Assembly: GCF_900091595.1 (NCBI RefSeq)
Contig: NZ_FMCW01000014.1
Span: 124,001-188,000, forward strand
Length of the DNA: 64,000 nucleotides
Reading direction: 5' to 3'
Source of the DNA: Micromonospora haikouensis
GTDB taxonomy: Bacteria; Actinomycetota; Actinomycetes; Mycobacteriales; Micromonosporaceae
Shown here: positions 46,887 through 59,352 of the stretch, piece by piece
How the letters are laid out: every line of letters begins with the position of its first letter
Position numbering within the stretch: the stretch's first letter is position 1
The notes under the pieces: model-generated
Databases searched by the model: none
What the model was told of the DNA's origin: nothing
The model's input: the letters and a program-made list of their open reading frames with translations, nothing else
Position numbers and translations under genes: made by a program

Positions 46887-47972
46887 ATGGTGCGATGGCG
46901 GGCGGGAACCGTGACGGCGCTGCGGCGGGAGTGGACCGGCGCGATCGAACTGGACGTCACACTCGCCGACGGCACCACCATGCGGGCCCTGGCCTACCCG
47001 CACCTCGTCGGCCGCCCCGCGCCCGGCGACCGGGTGCTCCTCAACGCCGGGGCGCTGCTCATGGGCCTCGGCACCGGCGGGTACGCGCTCGTCGTGGCCC
47101 TGCCCGACCGGCTGCCGCCCGACCCGCCGCAGGCCGGCGACACCCGCGACGCCGGGCACCTCGTCAAGGCCCGCTACACGCCCCTGCAACCCATCCTGCT
47201 CGGCGTCGACGAGGAGGCCAGCCCCCACCGCGAGGTGCTCGCCACCGCCGAGGACGTCGCCGGCCTGCCCGTCGTCACCGCCGACCTGCACTCCGCCCTG
47301 CCCGCCATCCTCGCCGGCATCCACGCCGACGCCCCCGACGCCTGCGTCGCCTACCTGCTCACCGACGGCGGCGCGCTGCCCGCCTGGTTCTCCCGCGCCC
47401 TCGACGGGCTACGCGGCCGGCTCGCCGGCACCGTCAGCGTCGGGCAGGCGTTCGGCGGCGACCTGGAGGCCACCACCGTGCACAGCGGCCTGCTCGCCGC
47501 CCGGCACGTGCTCGCCGCCGACGTGGTCATCTGCGCCCAGGGCCCCGGCAACCTCGGCACCGGCACCCGCTGGGGCTACTCCGGCGTGGCCGTCGGCGAG
47601 GCCGTCAACGCCGTCGCCGCCCTCGGCGGGAAACCCGTCGGCTCCCTGCGCATCTCGGACGCCGACCCCCGCCCCCGGCACCGTGGCGTGTCCCACCACA
47701 GCCTCACCGCGTACGGCCGGGTCGCGCTCGCCCCCGCCGACCTCGTCGTGCCCGACGACCTGCCCGCCGCCCTGGCCGACGACATCGACGCCGCGCTCGC
47801 CCCCCTCGCCGGGCGGCACCGCATCGTCCGGGTCCCCACCGACGGGCTCGACGCCGCGCTGCGCGCCAGCCCCGTGCCCCTGTCCACCATGGGCCGCAGC
47901 CTCGACGCCGACCACGCCTACTTCCTCGCCGCCGCAGCCGCCGGCCGGCACGCCGCCGCCCTCGCCCGCTGA
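46887..47972 (+). CDS. DUF3866-family protein
   Basis: The protein has 361 residues, cytoplasmic. Two motifs are typical of DUF3866: YPHLVGRPAPGDRVLLNAGA with LMGLGTGGYALVVALPD, and HLVKARYTPLQPILLGVDEE. The C-half has ADVVICAQGPGNLGTGTRWG, GVAVGEAVNAVAALGG and RHRGVSHHSLTAYGRVAL. The family is conserved beside pafA in actinobacteria but has no assigned activity. ATG 46887 follows TAGCGT (46874-46879) by 7 nt. It is convergent with the small gene at 48081, across a tandem-repeat stretch. Confidence 0.88.
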   Translation: MVRWRAGTVTALRREWTGAIELDVTLADGTTMRALAYPHLVGRPAPGDRVLLNAGALLMGLGTGGYALVVALPDRLPPDPPQAGDTRDAGHLVKARYTPLQPILLGVDEEASPHREVLATAEDVAGLPVVTADLHSALPAILAGIHADAPDACVAYLLTDGGALPAWFSRALDGLRGRLAGTVSVGQAFGGDLEATTVHSGLLAARHVLAADVVICAQGPGNLGTGTRWGYSGVAVGEAVNAVAALGGKPVGSLRISDADPRPRHRGVSHHSLTAYGRVALAPADLVVPDDLPAALADDIDAALAPLAGRHRIVRVPTDGLDAALRASPVPLSTMGRSLDADHAYFLAAAAAGRHAAALAR

Positions 47973-47985
47973 TTCGCCGTCTTCC

Positions 47986-48048
47986 CGGCTACGGCCGGGC
48001 GGCGCGGCGGCCGGGCAGCGCGGCGGCCGGGCGCGGCTACGGCCGGGC
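47986..48048. repeat. Nested GC-rich tandem repeats
   Basis: CGGCTACGGCCGGGC occurs at 47986-48000 and 48034-48048, enclosing two copies of GCGCGGCGGCCGGGC (48002-48016 and 48018-48032). The block lies between convergent genes. Local slippage is the simplest origin; it may also slow transcription. Confidence 0.6.
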
Positions 48049-48080
48049 TGTGCGGCTGTGCCCAGGCGGCGCGGGAGACC

Positions 48081-48269
48081 TCAGGCCAGGAAGATCAACG
48101 CCAGCCAGCCGCCGACGATCACCACCAACGCCGCGGCCAACACCCACGTCGGCACCGTGTACTCGCCGCGCCGGTTCCGCTCCACCTCCGCGCGGATCTT
48201 CTCCCGGCGGCGGTCGATCCAGTTCAACTTCTCGGCGCCGCGCTCGCGCCCCGGAGGTTCAGACATCAT
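48081..48269 (-). CDS. Small single-helix membrane protein next to pafA
   Basis: The protein has 62 residues. A basic, Arg/Glu-rich cytoplasmic half (LNWIDRRREKIRAEVERNRR) leads to one C-terminal transmembrane helix (TVPTWVLAAALVVIVGGWLA). The short basic part plus tail anchor is seen in conserved actinobacterial proteins at this position between the DUF3866 gene and pafA; function is unknown. Start at ATG 48269 with a second ATG directly after; TAGGCT 9 nt upstream may give a nearly leaderless mRNA. It lies 68 nt after the pafA stop on the same strand. Confidence 0.78.
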   Translation of the reverse strand: MMSEPPGRERGAEKLNWIDRRREKIRAEVERNRRGEYTVPTWVLAAALVVIVGGWLALIFLA

Positions 48270-48337
48270 GGCAGCGCCAGCCTACCCGGACGGCCCCCTC
48301 CCGCCGCGACCAGCGCCGCACGAGGGGGCCCACCGGA

Positions 48338-49696
48338 TCACATGCTCGCGATCAACCGCTCCACCCGCTCGTCGTACGCCCGGAACGGGTCCTTGCACAG
48401 CACGGTGCGCTGCGCCTGGTCGTTGAGCTTCAGGTGCACCCAGTCGACCGTGAAGTCACGCCGCTTCTCCTGCGCGTGCCGGATGAACTCCCCCCGCAGC
48501 CGCGCCCGCGTCGTCTGCGGCGGCGTCTCCTTCGCCTCGAAGATCTCCGGATCCGTCGCCACCCGGTCCACCTCCCCGCGCCGCTCCAACAGCCCGTACA
48601 GGCCCCGCCCACGCCGCAGGTCGTGATACGCCAGGTCCATCTGCGCCACCCGGGGATGCGACAACGGCAGGTCGTGCTTGCGCTGGTACCGCTCGATCAG
48701 CCGCAGCTTCGACACCCAGTCGATCTCCCGCGACACCGGCTCCAGGTCACCGGTCTCCACCGCCCGCAGCACCCGGCCCCACAGCTCCACCACCCGCTTG
48801 GCCGTCTGGTCCCCGCCCCGGCGCTCCACGAACTCCGTCGCCTTCGCCAGGTATTCCTGCTGGATCTCCAGCGCGCTGACCTCCTTGCCGGAGGCAAGCC
48901 GCACCTTCCGCCGGCCGGTGATGTCGTGCGACACCTCGCGGATCGCCCGGATCGGGTTCTCCAGCGACAGGTCCCGCATCACCACCCCCGCCTCGATCAT
49001 CCGCAGCACGATGTCCGCGGAACCGACCTTCAGCAGCGTGGTGACCTCGTTCATGTTCGAGTCACCCACGATGACGTGCAGCCGCCGGTACCGCTCCGCG
49101 TCCGCGTGCGGCTCGTCGCGGGTGTTGATGATCGGCCGGCTCCGGGTCGTCGCCGACGACACCCCCTCCCAGATGTGCTCCGCCCGCTGCGACAGGCAGT
49201 AGACCGCACCCCGGGGCGTCTGCAACACCTTGCCCGCCCCACAGATCAACTGCCGCGTCACCAGGAACGGAATCAGCACGTCCGCCAGCCGGCCGAACTC
49301 GCCGTGCCGGGAGACCAGGTAGTTCTCGTGACAGCCGTACGAGTTCCCCGCCGAGTCGGTGTTGTTCTTGAACAGGTAGATCTCACCCGCGATGCCCTCG
49401 TCGTGCAGCCGCTTCTCCGCGTCGATGAGCAGCCCCTCCAGGATCCGCTCCCCCGCCCGGTCGTGGGCCACCAGGTCCACCACCGAGTCGCACTCCGGCG
49501 TCGCATATTCCGGGTGGGAACCCACGTCCAGATAGAGCCGGGCGCCGTTGCGCAGGAACACGTTGCTCGACCGGCCCCACGACACCACCCGGCGGAACAG
49601 GTACCGCGCGACCTCGTCGGGGGACAGCCGCCGCTGCCCACGGTAGGTGCAGGTGACGCCGTACTCGGTCTCAAGGCCGAAGATTCGCCGCTCCAT
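48338..49696 (-). CDS. pafA: Pup-protein ligase PafA
   Basis: The protein has 452 residues, full length. The glutamine-synthetase-like fold is evident: [16 protein letters not shown] with the ATP/Mg Glu residues, [20 protein letters not shown] carrying the catalytic Asp, [20 protein letters not shown], and [20 protein letters not shown] for nucleotide binding. It has no Dop-type insertion after the first motif. PafA uses ATP to join the C-terminal Glu of Pup to lysines of target proteins and so marks them for the proteasome. Leaderless: TAATGT (+ strand 49703-49708) lies 6 nt before ATG. It is a separate unit from prcBA, with a terminator at 49758. Confidence 0.98.
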   Translation of the reverse strand: MERRIFGLETEYGVTCTYRGQRRLSPDEVARYLFRRVVSWGRSSNVFLRNGARLYLDVGSHPEYATPECDSVVDLVAHDRAGERILEGLLIDAEKRLHDEGIAGEIYLFKNNTDSAGNSYGCHENYLVSRHGEFGRLADVLIPFLVTRQLICGAGKVLQTPRGAVYCLSQRAEHIWEGVSSATTRSRPIINTRDEPHADAERYRRLHVIVGDSNMNEVTTLLKVGSADIVLRMIEAGVVMRDLSLENPIRAIREVSHDITGRRKVRLASGKEVSALEIQQEYLAKATEFVERRGGDQTAKRVVELWGRVLRAVETGDLEPVSREIDWVSKLRLIERYQRKHDLPLSHPRVAQMDLAYHDLRRGRGLYGLLERRGEVDRVATDPEIFEAKETPPQTTRARLRGEFIRHAQEKRRDFTVDWVHLKLNDQAQRTVLCKDPFRAYDERVERLIASM

Positions 49697-49757
49697 GAGT
49701 TGACATTAGTCCTCTCCGGCCCCGAATGGGCAGGGCTGACCACCCGGACACACGCGA

Positions 49758-49781
49758 CCGGCCACCCATCTGGGTGGCCGG
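49758..49781. terminator. Terminator after prcA
   Basis: CCGGCCACCC and GGGTGGCCGG form a perfect 10-bp stem with loop ATCT in the 137-nt gap between prcA and pafA, both on the minus strand. It ends the pup-prcB-prcA transcript. Confidence 0.8.
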
Positions 49782-49833
49782 CCAGGTGATCACTGTTGCC
49801 GAACGGTCACGCCCCGGGCGTGTCGGACCCGCG

Positions 49834-50646
49834 CTACCCCTCCAGGTCCGCCGAACCCGCCGACGTCGTCGGCTTCCCCGCCTCCTGCGTCGGCGTCGCC
49901 GGGGTCTCCGGACGCTCCTCGGTCGCCGGCTCCTTCGACTCCTCCGCCTCGGCGTCCAGCAGCGCGGTCAGGGCCGCACCGGTGATCCGCCGGAACGTCC
50001 GGCCCTTACGGTGCCGGTCCAGGACCGCCACCTCCAACTGGTGGGCCGCGATCGTCCGCGCCGCCCCGCCCTCACCGCCGACGCTGCCCAACGCCGCCAC
50101 GGCCACCCGGACCGCCTCACCGAGCGACATGTCCGGCCGGTGCTGCGACTTGAGCACACCGGAGATCGCCTCGGCCTGCCCACCCATCGCCATCCGGCCC
50201 GGCTCGTCGTTGACCGAACCGTCGTACGTCAACCGGTAGAGCGCGTCGGCCTCCGGCGTCGCACCCACCTCCGCCACGCAGATCTCCACCTCGAACGGCT
50301 TCGACTGCTCGGTGAAGATGGCGCCGAGGGTCTGCGCGTACGCGTTGGCCAACGCCAGACCCGTCACGTCCCGCCGGTCGTAGCTCAGGCCGTTGAGGTC
50401 GGCCATCCGGACCCCGGCGCGACGCAGATTCTCGAACTCGTTGTACCGGCCCACGGCGGCGAAGCCGATCCGGTCGTAGATCTCACTGACCTTGTGCAGG
50501 GTGCTGGAGAGGTTCTCCGCGACGAAGAGCACCCCGCCGGAGTAGCTCAGGACCACCGCGCTGCGGCCCCGGGCGATGCCCTTGCGGGCCAGCTCGGAGC
50601 GGTCGCGCATGATCTGCTCGGGCGAGGCGTAGAACTGCATGGCCAC
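49834..50646 (-). CDS. prcA: Proteasome alpha subunit PrcA
   Basis: The protein has 270 residues. N-terminal gate helix and H0: [20 protein letters not shown], then [20 protein letters not shown]. The Ntn-fold core follows without a catalytic N-terminal Thr, and a polar, Pro/Glu/Ala-rich C-tail of about 40 residues ends in ADLEG. Seven PrcA subunits form each outer ring of the 20S particle and contact the Arc/Mpa ATPase C-terminus. GTG 50646 follows AAAGGAG at 10 nt. It lies 62 nt downstream of prcB in the same operon. Confidence 0.97.
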   Translation of the reverse strand: MAMQFYASPEQIMRDRSELARKGIARGRSAVVLSYSGGVLFVAENLSSTLHKVSEIYDRIGFAAVGRYNEFENLRRAGVRMADLNGLSYDRRDVTGLALANAYAQTLGAIFTEQSKPFEVEICVAEVGATPEADALYRLTYDGSVNDEPGRMAMGGQAEAISGVLKSQHRPDMSLGEAVRVAVAALGSVGGEGGAARTIAAHQLEVAVLDRHRKGRTFRRITGAALTALLDAEAEESKEPATEERPETPATPTQEAGKPTTSAGSADLEG

Positions 50647-50708
50647 GGCGGCGGTTCTCCTTTGGGCGCTGTGCTGACGACGACTGCTGACTAAGGCGGA
50701 GGCGGGGC

Positions 50709-51548
50709 TCAGCCGCCCGGGTTCTCCATCCGGCCGGCCACCACGGCCTCGGCGATCGCGGCCGTCTCGGCGTCGGTGAGCCGGTGGGTGCCCTCCGCCG
50801 TCGCCGTCATCACCACCGGGTAGATCCGGCGGGTCAGGTCCGGGCCACCGGTGGCCGTGTCGTCGTCGGCCGCGTCGTAGAGCGCCTCCACCGCGAGCCG
50901 CACCGCGTCGTCGACCGACAGGCCAGCCCGGAACCGCTTCTTCAACGCCGACCGCGCGAAGATCGAACCGGAGCCGATCGCGTCGTAACCGGTCTCCTCG
51001 TAGGGGCCGCCGGTGACGTCGAAGCTGAAGATCCGCCCCGCCCGCGCCGGGTCGGCGGCGGCCAGGTCGAACCCGGCGAACAGCGGGATCACCGCGAGGC
51101 CCTGCATGGCCGCGCCCAGGTTGCCCCGGATCATCGACGCCAGCCGGTTGGCCTTGCCGTCGAGCGAGAGCATCGCGCCCTCGATCTTCTCGTAGTGCTC
51201 CAGCTCCACCTGGAACAGTCGCATCAGCTCGATGCCGATGCCCGCGGTGCCCGCGATGCCGACCAGCGAGTACGCGTCGGCCGGGTGCACCTTCTCGATG
51301 TCCCGCTGGGCGATCAGGTTGCCCATGGTGGCCCGTCGGTCGCCCGCCATCACCACGCCACCGGCGGCCGAGATGGCCACGATGGTGGTCGCGTGCGGCG
51401 CCAGGTCGGCGGCCATGCCGGGCGGCAACGGCCGACGGCCGGGCAGCATCTCGGGGGCCACCCTGCTCAGGAAAGACGTGAAGGACGACGTCCCCGCGTT
51501 GGTGAACACATCTGGTAGACGCCCGGATGGATCAAAACCCGCTGCCAC
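50709..51548 (-). CDS. prcB: Proteasome beta subunit PrcB
   Basis: The protein has 279 residues: a 53-residue propeptide ([20 protein letters not shown]) ending in LAPHA, then the mature part beginning [20 protein letters not shown] with Thr54 as the nucleophile freed by self-cleavage. [20 protein letters not shown] and [20 protein letters not shown] are family motifs. Seven subunits form each inner, proteolytic ring. GTG 51548 follows AAGGGA and gives the expected propeptide length. Its first 82 nt overlap the end of the endonuclease VII gene in another frame, unusual for this operon and a likely case of coupled translation. Confidence 0.97.
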   Translation of the reverse strand: MAAGFDPSGRLPDVFTNAGTSSFTSFLSRVAPEMLPGRRPLPPGMAADLAPHATTIVAISAAGGVVMAGDRRATMGNLIAQRDIEKVHPADAYSLVGIAGTAGIGIELMRLFQVELEHYEKIEGAMLSLDGKANRLASMIRGNLGAAMQGLAVIPLFAGFDLAAADPARAGRIFSFDVTGGPYEETGYDAIGSGSIFARSALKKRFRAGLSVDDAVRLAVEALYDAADDDTATGGPDLTRRIYPVVMTATAEGTHRLTDAETAAIAEAVVAGRMENPGG

Positions 51549-52135
51549 GTGGTTCCCTTCAGGTACGTGATCGCCCTGGCCAGCCTCGTAGGACTGTCAC
51601 GGAACTGGCCAAGACCACCGTTGCAATTGAAGCAGAGTATCCCGCGCACCCAGCCGGTGCGATGATCGTGGTCCAGATGTTGCGGGTCCGCGCCACCACA
51701 GATCGCGCAGACCCCGCCCTGCTCGGCGAGGAGCTCGTCGAACTCCTTCTGCCCCACCCCGTAGCGGCGACGGAGGTGGTATTCGCGGGTGCCACCGTAG
51801 AGCCGCTGCACCGCTTCCCTGCCACGGGCGTTGTGGCACGGTTTGCAGTACGTGTGCCGCCCGCCGGCCTTCCTGGTGCGCGGAAAGTCCTCAAGCGGCT
51901 TGATGTCTCCGCAGTCGGGACACCATTTCAGCCCGACGGGGACCGGAACCGGAGCCCTCTTCGGCGCGCTGATCCCGCGCTTGCGGCGGCTCGCCTCCGA
52001 GCGGGCCGCCGCGCAGCTCTTGCAGTAAAAAGCCAGCCCGTCCGCGCGCCGCCGGTTGCGGTGGAACTCGGTCGTGGGCAGCAGGCGCTCACACTGGGGA
52101 CACCTCTTGTCCGATGCGCTGGGCAAATCGGACAT
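51467..52135 (-). CDS. Endonuclease VII-family HNH nuclease inserted between pup and prcB
   Basis: The protein has 222 residues. Two N-terminal treble-clef-like zinc fingers ([19 protein letters not shown] with [17 protein letters not shown], and [19 protein letters not shown] with [13 protein letters not shown]) precede an endonuclease VII domain at about 120-200: [40 protein letters not shown] and [20 protein letters not shown]. Members cut branched or double-stranded DNA and are often phage or mobile genes. It starts 6 nt after the pup stop, with no good ribosome site, and its last 82 nt run into prcB. I recall similar genes here in other actinomycetes, so it may be an old resident; any proteasome role is inference. 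Confidence 0.85.
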   Translation of the reverse strand: MSDLPSASDKRCPQCERLLPTTEFHRNRRRADGLAFYCKSCAAARSEASRRKRGISAPKRAPVPVPVGLKWCPDCGDIKPLEDFPRTRKAGGRHTYCKPCHNARGREAVQRLYGGTREYHLRRRYGVGQKEFDELLAEQGGVCAICGGADPQHLDHDHRTGWVRGILCFNCNGGLGQFRDSPTRLARAITYLKGTTWQRVLIHPGVYQMCSPTRGRRPSRLS

Positions 52136-52141
52136 ATAGCA

Positions 52142-52357
52142 TCATTCACCCCCCTTTTGGACATATCCCCTCACGAACTCCTCTGCGTTCTCCTCCAGGA
52201 CGGAGTCGATCTCGTCGAGCAGGTCGTCGACGTCCTCGGTGATCTCGGCGTGCCGCTCGGCGACCTCCGGGTTCGCCTCGGTGGTGACGTCCTCGATCTC
52301 CTCGCCCTGCCGGGCCTTGCCCGACTGCGACTGCCCGCCGCTGTCACGAGTGGCCAT
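52142..52357 (-). CDS. pup: Prokaryotic ubiquitin-like protein Pup
   Basis: The protein has 71 residues. Disordered, acidic and Gln/Ser rich at the start (ATRDSGGQSQSGKARQ), with the coiled-coil-forming stretch ITEDVDDLLDEIDSVLEENA that binds Arc/Mpa, and the conserved end EEFVRGYVQKGGE. The last residue is already Glu, so Pup can be ligated without deamidation of a Gln by Dop. ATG 52357 follows GGAGGAGG. It heads the pup-endonuclease-prcB-prcA operon and is separated from dop by a terminator. Confidence 0.98.
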   Translation of the reverse strand: MATRDSGGQSQSGKARQGEEIEDVTTEANPEVAERHAEITEDVDDLLDEIDSVLEENAEEFVRGYVQKGGE

Positions 52358-52409
52358 TGCTGCCTCCTCCACGATCGTCTCCGATGAACTTACCTCGCGG
52401 AGGCGACGA

Positions 52410-52448
52410 AAAGCCCGCCGCGCGCCGGCTTGGCGCGGGGCGGGCTTT
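52410..52448 (-). terminator. Terminator after dop
   Basis: A 17-bp stem with one mismatch (AAAGCCCGCCGCGCGCC at 52410-52426, partner at 52432-52448) with loop GGCTT. Read on the minus strand the stem ends in GGCGGGCTTTTCG, giving a short T-run, so it works as a factor-independent terminator for dop, upstream of pup. Confidence 0.82.
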
Positions 52449-52464
52449 CGGGCTCACGGCAGGG

Positions 52465-53982
52465 TCAGCCGCCGGTCAGCGTCTCCAGCAGGTCCTTCGC
52501 GCTGACGCACCGGTCGAACAGGGCGCCGACGTGCTTGCGGGTGCCCCGCTCCGGCTCCATCATCGGCACCCGCACCAGCGACTCCCGGCCCACGTCGAAG
52601 ATCACCGAGTCCCAGCTCGCGGCGACCACCTCGGAGGCGTACTGGGCCAGGCAGCGGCCCCGGAAGTAGGCCCGGGTGTCCTCCGGCGGCTCGGTCATCG
52701 CCGTGCGGGTCTGCTCGTCGGTCAGCAGCGTCTTCATCGACCCGCGCTGCACGAGCCGGTGGTAGAGGCCCTTCTCCGGCCGCACGTCGGAGTACTGGAG
52801 GTCGACCAGTTGGAGCTTGTGCGAGCCCCAGCCGAGTTTCTCCCGCTCCCGGTAGCCCTCCAGCAGCCGCAGCTTCGCCACCCAGTCCAGCTCGTCGGCG
52901 CACTCGAACGCGTCGCGGCCAAGCCGGTCGAGCACGCTCTCCCAGCGGTCGAGCACGTCGGCGGTCTGCTCGTCGACGTCGGTGCCGTACCGGTCGTCCA
53001 CGAAGGAGCTGACCCGCTCGAAGTAGGCCCACTGCACGTCCAGGGCGGTCAGCCGACGCCCGTCGCGCAGCCGCATCAGGTGCTTGAGCGACGGGTCGTG
53101 GCTGACGGCGCGCAGCTCGCTCACCGGGTCGGCGATGCCCAGGTCCGGCCCGAGGGCCTTCTGCTCGATCATGGTGAGGATCAGGGCGGTGGTGCCGACC
53201 TTGAGGTACGTGGAGATCTCCGACAGGTTGGCGTCGCCGATGATGACGTGCAGCCGGCGGTACTTGTCGGCGTCGGCGTGCGGCTCGTCGCGGGTGTTGA
53301 TGATGGGCCGCTTGAGCGTCGTCTCCAGGCCGACCTCGACCTCGAAGAAGTCGGCGCGCTGGGAGATCTGGAAGCCGCTGGCGCCGCCGTCCTGGCCGAT
53401 GCCGACGCGGCCGGCGCCGCAGACGATCTGCCGGGTGACGAAGAACGGCGTCAGGTAGGCGACGATGTCGGCGAACGGCGTCTGCCGGCGCATCAGGTAG
53501 TTCTCGTGGGCGCCGTAGCTGGCGCCCTTGTTGTCGGTGTTGTTCTTGTAGAGGTGGATGGGCTGGGTGCCCGGGATGGTGGCGGCCCGGCGGGCGGCCT
53601 CGGCCATCACCCGTTCGCCGGCCTTGTCCCACCGGACCACGTCGAGGGGGTTGGTGACCTCGGGGGTGGAGTATTCGGGGTGGGCGTGGTCGACGTAGAG
53701 GCGGGCGCCGTTGGTGAGTATGACGTTGGCCAGCCCGAGATCCTCGTCGGCGAGGGCCTCGGCGGGGTCGTACGCGGCGCCGGAGTAGGTGAAGCCGCGG
53801 GCGTCGCGCAGCGGCGACTCCTCTTCGTAGTCCCAGCGGGCCCGGCCGCCCCGGTTGAGTTCGGGGCGTGCCCCGTAGGCGTTGACCACCTGGGAGGAGG
53901 TGACCATCGGGTTGGCCCCCGCCTGGCCGGGCACGGAGATGCCGTACTCGACCTCGGTGCCCATGATCCGTCTTACGCTCAT
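52465..53982 (-). CDS. dop: Pup deamidase/depupylase Dop
   Basis: The protein has 505 residues, homologous to PafA but with the extra dop-loop: [20 protein letters not shown] is followed by an insertion around residues 27-65 ([20 protein letters not shown]) that PafA lacks. Further motifs are [20 protein letters not shown] with the catalytic Asp, [20 protein letters not shown] and [20 protein letters not shown]. Dop removes Pup from tagged proteins and deamidates Pup-Gln. As Pup here ends in Glu, only depupylation should be needed. ATG 53982 is chosen; TTG 53985 is directly before it. It runs 175 nt downstream of arc with a terminator between. Confidence 0.97.
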   Translation of the reverse strand: MSVRRIMGTEVEYGISVPGQAGANPMVTSSQVVNAYGARPELNRGGRARWDYEEESPLRDARGFTYSGAAYDPAEALADEDLGLANVILTNGARLYVDHAHPEYSTPEVTNPLDVVRWDKAGERVMAEAARRAATIPGTQPIHLYKNNTDNKGASYGAHENYLMRRQTPFADIVAYLTPFFVTRQIVCGAGRVGIGQDGGASGFQISQRADFFEVEVGLETTLKRPIINTRDEPHADADKYRRLHVIIGDANLSEISTYLKVGTTALILTMIEQKALGPDLGIADPVSELRAVSHDPSLKHLMRLRDGRRLTALDVQWAYFERVSSFVDDRYGTDVDEQTADVLDRWESVLDRLGRDAFECADELDWVAKLRLLEGYREREKLGWGSHKLQLVDLQYSDVRPEKGLYHRLVQRGSMKTLLTDEQTRTAMTEPPEDTRAYFRGRCLAQYASEVVAASWDSVIFDVGRESLVRVPMMEPERGTRKHVGALFDRCVSAKDLLETLTGG

Positions 53983-54106
53983 CAACCTACCCGCTTCGCT
54001 CGCCGACCCGGTCCCCCGTCACGTCGAGCGTAGTCCGCGTCGCGCGGTGCGGGGGCGCGGCGGGCGGCCACGTCGGGGCGGGTGTCGTGTCGGTGCGGGG
54101 ACGCGA

Positions 54107-54138
54107 CGGGGCCCGCGACGTCGCTGTCGCGGGCCCCG
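54107..54138. terminator. Terminator after arc
   Basis: CGGGGCCCGCGAC (54107-54119) and GTCGCGGGCCCCG (54126-54138) form a perfect 13-bp stem with loop GTCGCT, 19 nt after the arc stop. Confidence 0.8.
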
Positions 54139-54157
54139 GTCGTGTTGTCGGGGGTGG

Positions 54158-55939
54158 TTACAGGTATTGGCCGGTGTTGCTGGCGGTCTCGATCGACCGG
54201 CCGGCCTCGGTGCCCTTGCCGCCGGAGACGAGCGTGCGGATGTAGACGATCCGTTCGCCCTTCTTGCCGGAGATGCGGGCCCAGTCGTCGGGGTTGGTGG
54301 TGTTGGGGAGGTCCTCGTTCTCGCGGAACTCGTCGACGCAGGCGTCGAGGAGGTGCTGCAGGCGCAGGCCCTTGCGTCCGGAGGTGAGGAACTCCTTGAT
54401 CGCCATCTTCTTGCCCCGGTCGACGATGTTCTGGATCATCGCGCCGGAGTTGAAGTCCTTGAAGTAGAGGACTTCCTTGTCGCCGTTGGCGTAGGTGACC
54501 TCGAGGAAGCGGTTCTCCTCGGTTTCGGAGTACATCCGCAGCACGACCGCGTCGATCATGGCGGCGACGGTGGCCTGGGCGTCGCCTCCGTGTTCGGCCA
54601 GGTCGTCCGGGTGCAGCGGCAGCCCGGAGAGGATGTACTTGGAGAAGATGTCCTTGGCCGCCTCGGCGTCCGGCCGCTCGATCTTGATCTTCACGTCGAG
54701 CCGACCGGGGCGCAGGATGGCCGGGTCGATCATGTCCTCCCGGTTGGAGGCGCCGATGACGATGACGTTCTCCAGCCCCTCCACGCCGTCGATCTCGCTG
54801 AGCAGCTGGGGGACGATCGTGTTCTCCACGTCGGAGGAGACGCCGGAGCCGCGGGTGCGGAAGATGGAATCCATCTCGTCGAAGAACACGATCACCGGCG
54901 TGCCCTCGCCGGCCTTCTCCCGGGCCCGCTGGAAGATCAACCGGATGTGCCGCTCGGTCTCGCCGACGTACTTGTTGAGCAGCTCGGGGCCCTTGATGTT
55001 GAGGAAGAAGCTGGTGTGCCTCTCCTTGCCCAGCCGCTCGGCGATCTTCTTGGCCAGCGAGTTCGCCACCGCCTTGGCGATGAGCGTCTTGCCGCAGCCG
55101 GGCGGGCCGTAGAGCAGGATGCCCTTGGGCGGGCGGAGCTGGTGCTCACGGAACAGGTCCGCGTGCAGGAAGGGCAGCTCCACCGCGTCGCGGATCTGCT
55201 CGATCTGCGACTGGAGGCCACCGATGTCGGTGTAGTCGACGTCGGGCACCTCCTCCAGGACCAGCTCCTCGACCTCGCTCTTCGGGATCCGCTCGTACGC
55301 GTACGCCGAGCGGGGCTCGATCATGAGCGAGTCGCCGGCCCGGATCGGCGAGCCGATCAGGGTCTCGGCGAGGTGCACGATGCGCTCCTCGTCGGAGTGC
55401 GAGACCACCAGCGCCCGGTCGCCCGGAGCGCCCTCGGGACCCGCGAGGATCTCCTTGAGCATCACCACCTCGCCGACCCGCTCGAAACCGAACGCGTCGA
55501 CGATGTTGAGCGCGTCGTTGAGCAGGACCTCCTGGCCACGTCGCAGCTCCGCGACGTCCAGCGAGGGTGAGACGGCCACCCGGAGCTTGCGCCCACCGGT
55601 GAACACGTCCACCGTGCCGTCCTCGTGCGCTGCCAGGAAGACACCGTAGCCACTCGGCGGTTGCGCGAGGCGGTCGATCTCCTCCTTGAGCGTCACGATC
55701 TGCGCTCGGGCCTCCTTGAGAGTGCTCACGAGCCGTTCGTTGTTCTCGGTCAGCCGCGCCAACTGTGCCTGGGTGGCCGCCAGCCGCTCTTCGAGCTGCC
55801 GGACGTGTCGGGGGCTTTCGGTCAACTTGCGCCGCACCAGAGCGAGTTCCTCTTGAAGGAACGCGACCTGCGTGGAGAGATCGTGGGCCTCCTTCTCCCA
55901 CCGTGCGGCGCGCGAGTCCGCGTCGTCGCTGCGTGCCAC
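54158..55939 (-). CDS. arc: Proteasome-associated AAA ATPase Arc/Mpa
   Basis: The protein has 593 residues. An N-terminal coiled coil (about 10-85: [40 protein letters not shown]) captures Pup. Two OB folds follow (about 90-230) and then the AAA module: Walker [20 protein letters not shown], Walker [17 protein letters not shown], sensor and arginine-finger region [20 protein letters not shown]. The C-terminus is GQYL, the penultimate-Tyr tail that docks into PrcA and opens the gate. Hexamers unfold pupylated proteins into the 20S chamber. GTG 55939 follows GGGGAGGTGGG; a likely -10 TAGTGT lies at 55977-55982 (minus strand). Confidence 0.97.
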   Translation of the reverse strand: MARSDDADSRAARWEKEAHDLSTQVAFLQEELALVRRKLTESPRHVRQLEERLAATQAQLARLTENNERLVSTLKEARAQIVTLKEEIDRLAQPPSGYGVFLAAHEDGTVDVFTGGRKLRVAVSPSLDVAELRRGQEVLLNDALNIVDAFGFERVGEVVMLKEILAGPEGAPGDRALVVSHSDEERIVHLAETLIGSPIRAGDSLMIEPRSAYAYERIPKSEVEELVLEEVPDVDYTDIGGLQSQIEQIRDAVELPFLHADLFREHQLRPPKGILLYGPPGCGKTLIAKAVANSLAKKIAERLGKERHTSFFLNIKGPELLNKYVGETERHIRLIFQRAREKAGEGTPVIVFFDEMDSIFRTRGSGVSSDVENTIVPQLLSEIDGVEGLENVIVIGASNREDMIDPAILRPGRLDVKIKIERPDAEAAKDIFSKYILSGLPLHPDDLAEHGGDAQATVAAMIDAVVLRMYSETEENRFLEVTYANGDKEVLYFKDFNSGAMIQNIVDRGKKMAIKEFLTSGRKGLRLQHLLDACVDEFRENEDLPNTTNPDDWARISGKKGERIVYIRTLVSGGKGTEAGRSIETASNTGQYL

Positions 55940-56116
55940 GTCCCACCTCCCCGGGGGGCTTGAACGTTCTGCCCTAACACTAGCCGCTATGAGGCCGATT
56001 CGGTCCCACGCAACGCCCTCGTCACTGAACCTTGATCGCCAAGGGTGGCCACGGGGGCAGGTCGGGGCGTTCGGGTACCGTCGTGTCGTGGGACGGGAGA
56101 ACATGGGGGTACGCCG

Positions 56117-56410
56117 GTGAGCGAGGTCGCGACCGACCAGTTGCAGGTCTGGGTGGACCAGGATCTGTGCACGGGCGACGGCCTGTGCGTGCAGTACGCG
56201 CCGGAGGTCTTCGAGTTCGACGTCGACGGGCTGGCCTACGTCAAGGGTGCCGACGGCGAGTTGCAGCTCGCCCCGGGCAGCCGGGTGGGGGTGCCCGAGC
56301 ACCTGCGACTTGAGGTGATCGACTCGGCGAAGGAGTGCCCGGGCGAGTGCATCCACGTGGTGCGGGGCGACGGCGTCGAGGTCGCCGGCCCGGACGCCGC
56401 GGACGACTGA
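56117..56410 (+). CDS. Single-cluster ferredoxin
   Basis: The protein has 97 residues with the cluster-binding cysteines C18 and C24 in [20 protein letters not shown] and C74 in [11 protein letters not shown] (C78 follows). The C-x5-C plus CP pattern is that of small [3Fe-4S]/[4Fe-4S] ferredoxins that feed cytochrome P450s and other oxidoreductases in actinobacteria. The first Cys group lacks the central Cys of classic 4Fe clusters. The acidic surface is normal for such proteins. GTG 56117 has GGGGG about 7 nt upstream. It is divergent from arc; no P450 gene is in the window. Confidence 0.88.
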   Translation: MSEVATDQLQVWVDQDLCTGDGLCVQYAPEVFEFDVDGLAYVKGADGELQLAPGSRVGVPEHLRLEVIDSAKECPGECIHVVRGDGVEVAGPDAADD

Positions 56411-56429
56411 GCGTCGACCGGGCACCCGC

Positions 56430-56455
56430 CGGGTCGCCCCGGGCGGGGCGACCCG
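56430..56455. terminator. Bidirectional hairpin between the ferredoxin and the convergent gene
   Basis: CGGGTCGCCCC and GGGGCGACCCG form a perfect 11-bp stem with loop GGGC, 20 nt after the ferredoxin stop and 26 nt before the end of the gene at 56481. Confidence 0.75.
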
Positions 56456-56480
56456 GGCGGCGTCGCCCGGCGGGCCGGGC

Positions 56481-59275
<2,795 letters not shown>

Positions 59276-59352
59276 CTACGGACCCGACGCCGACGGGCAC
59301 CTGCCGGAGCGGCGCGGTGGGCTTGTCGGACCGGTGGCCTAACCTTCCGGGC

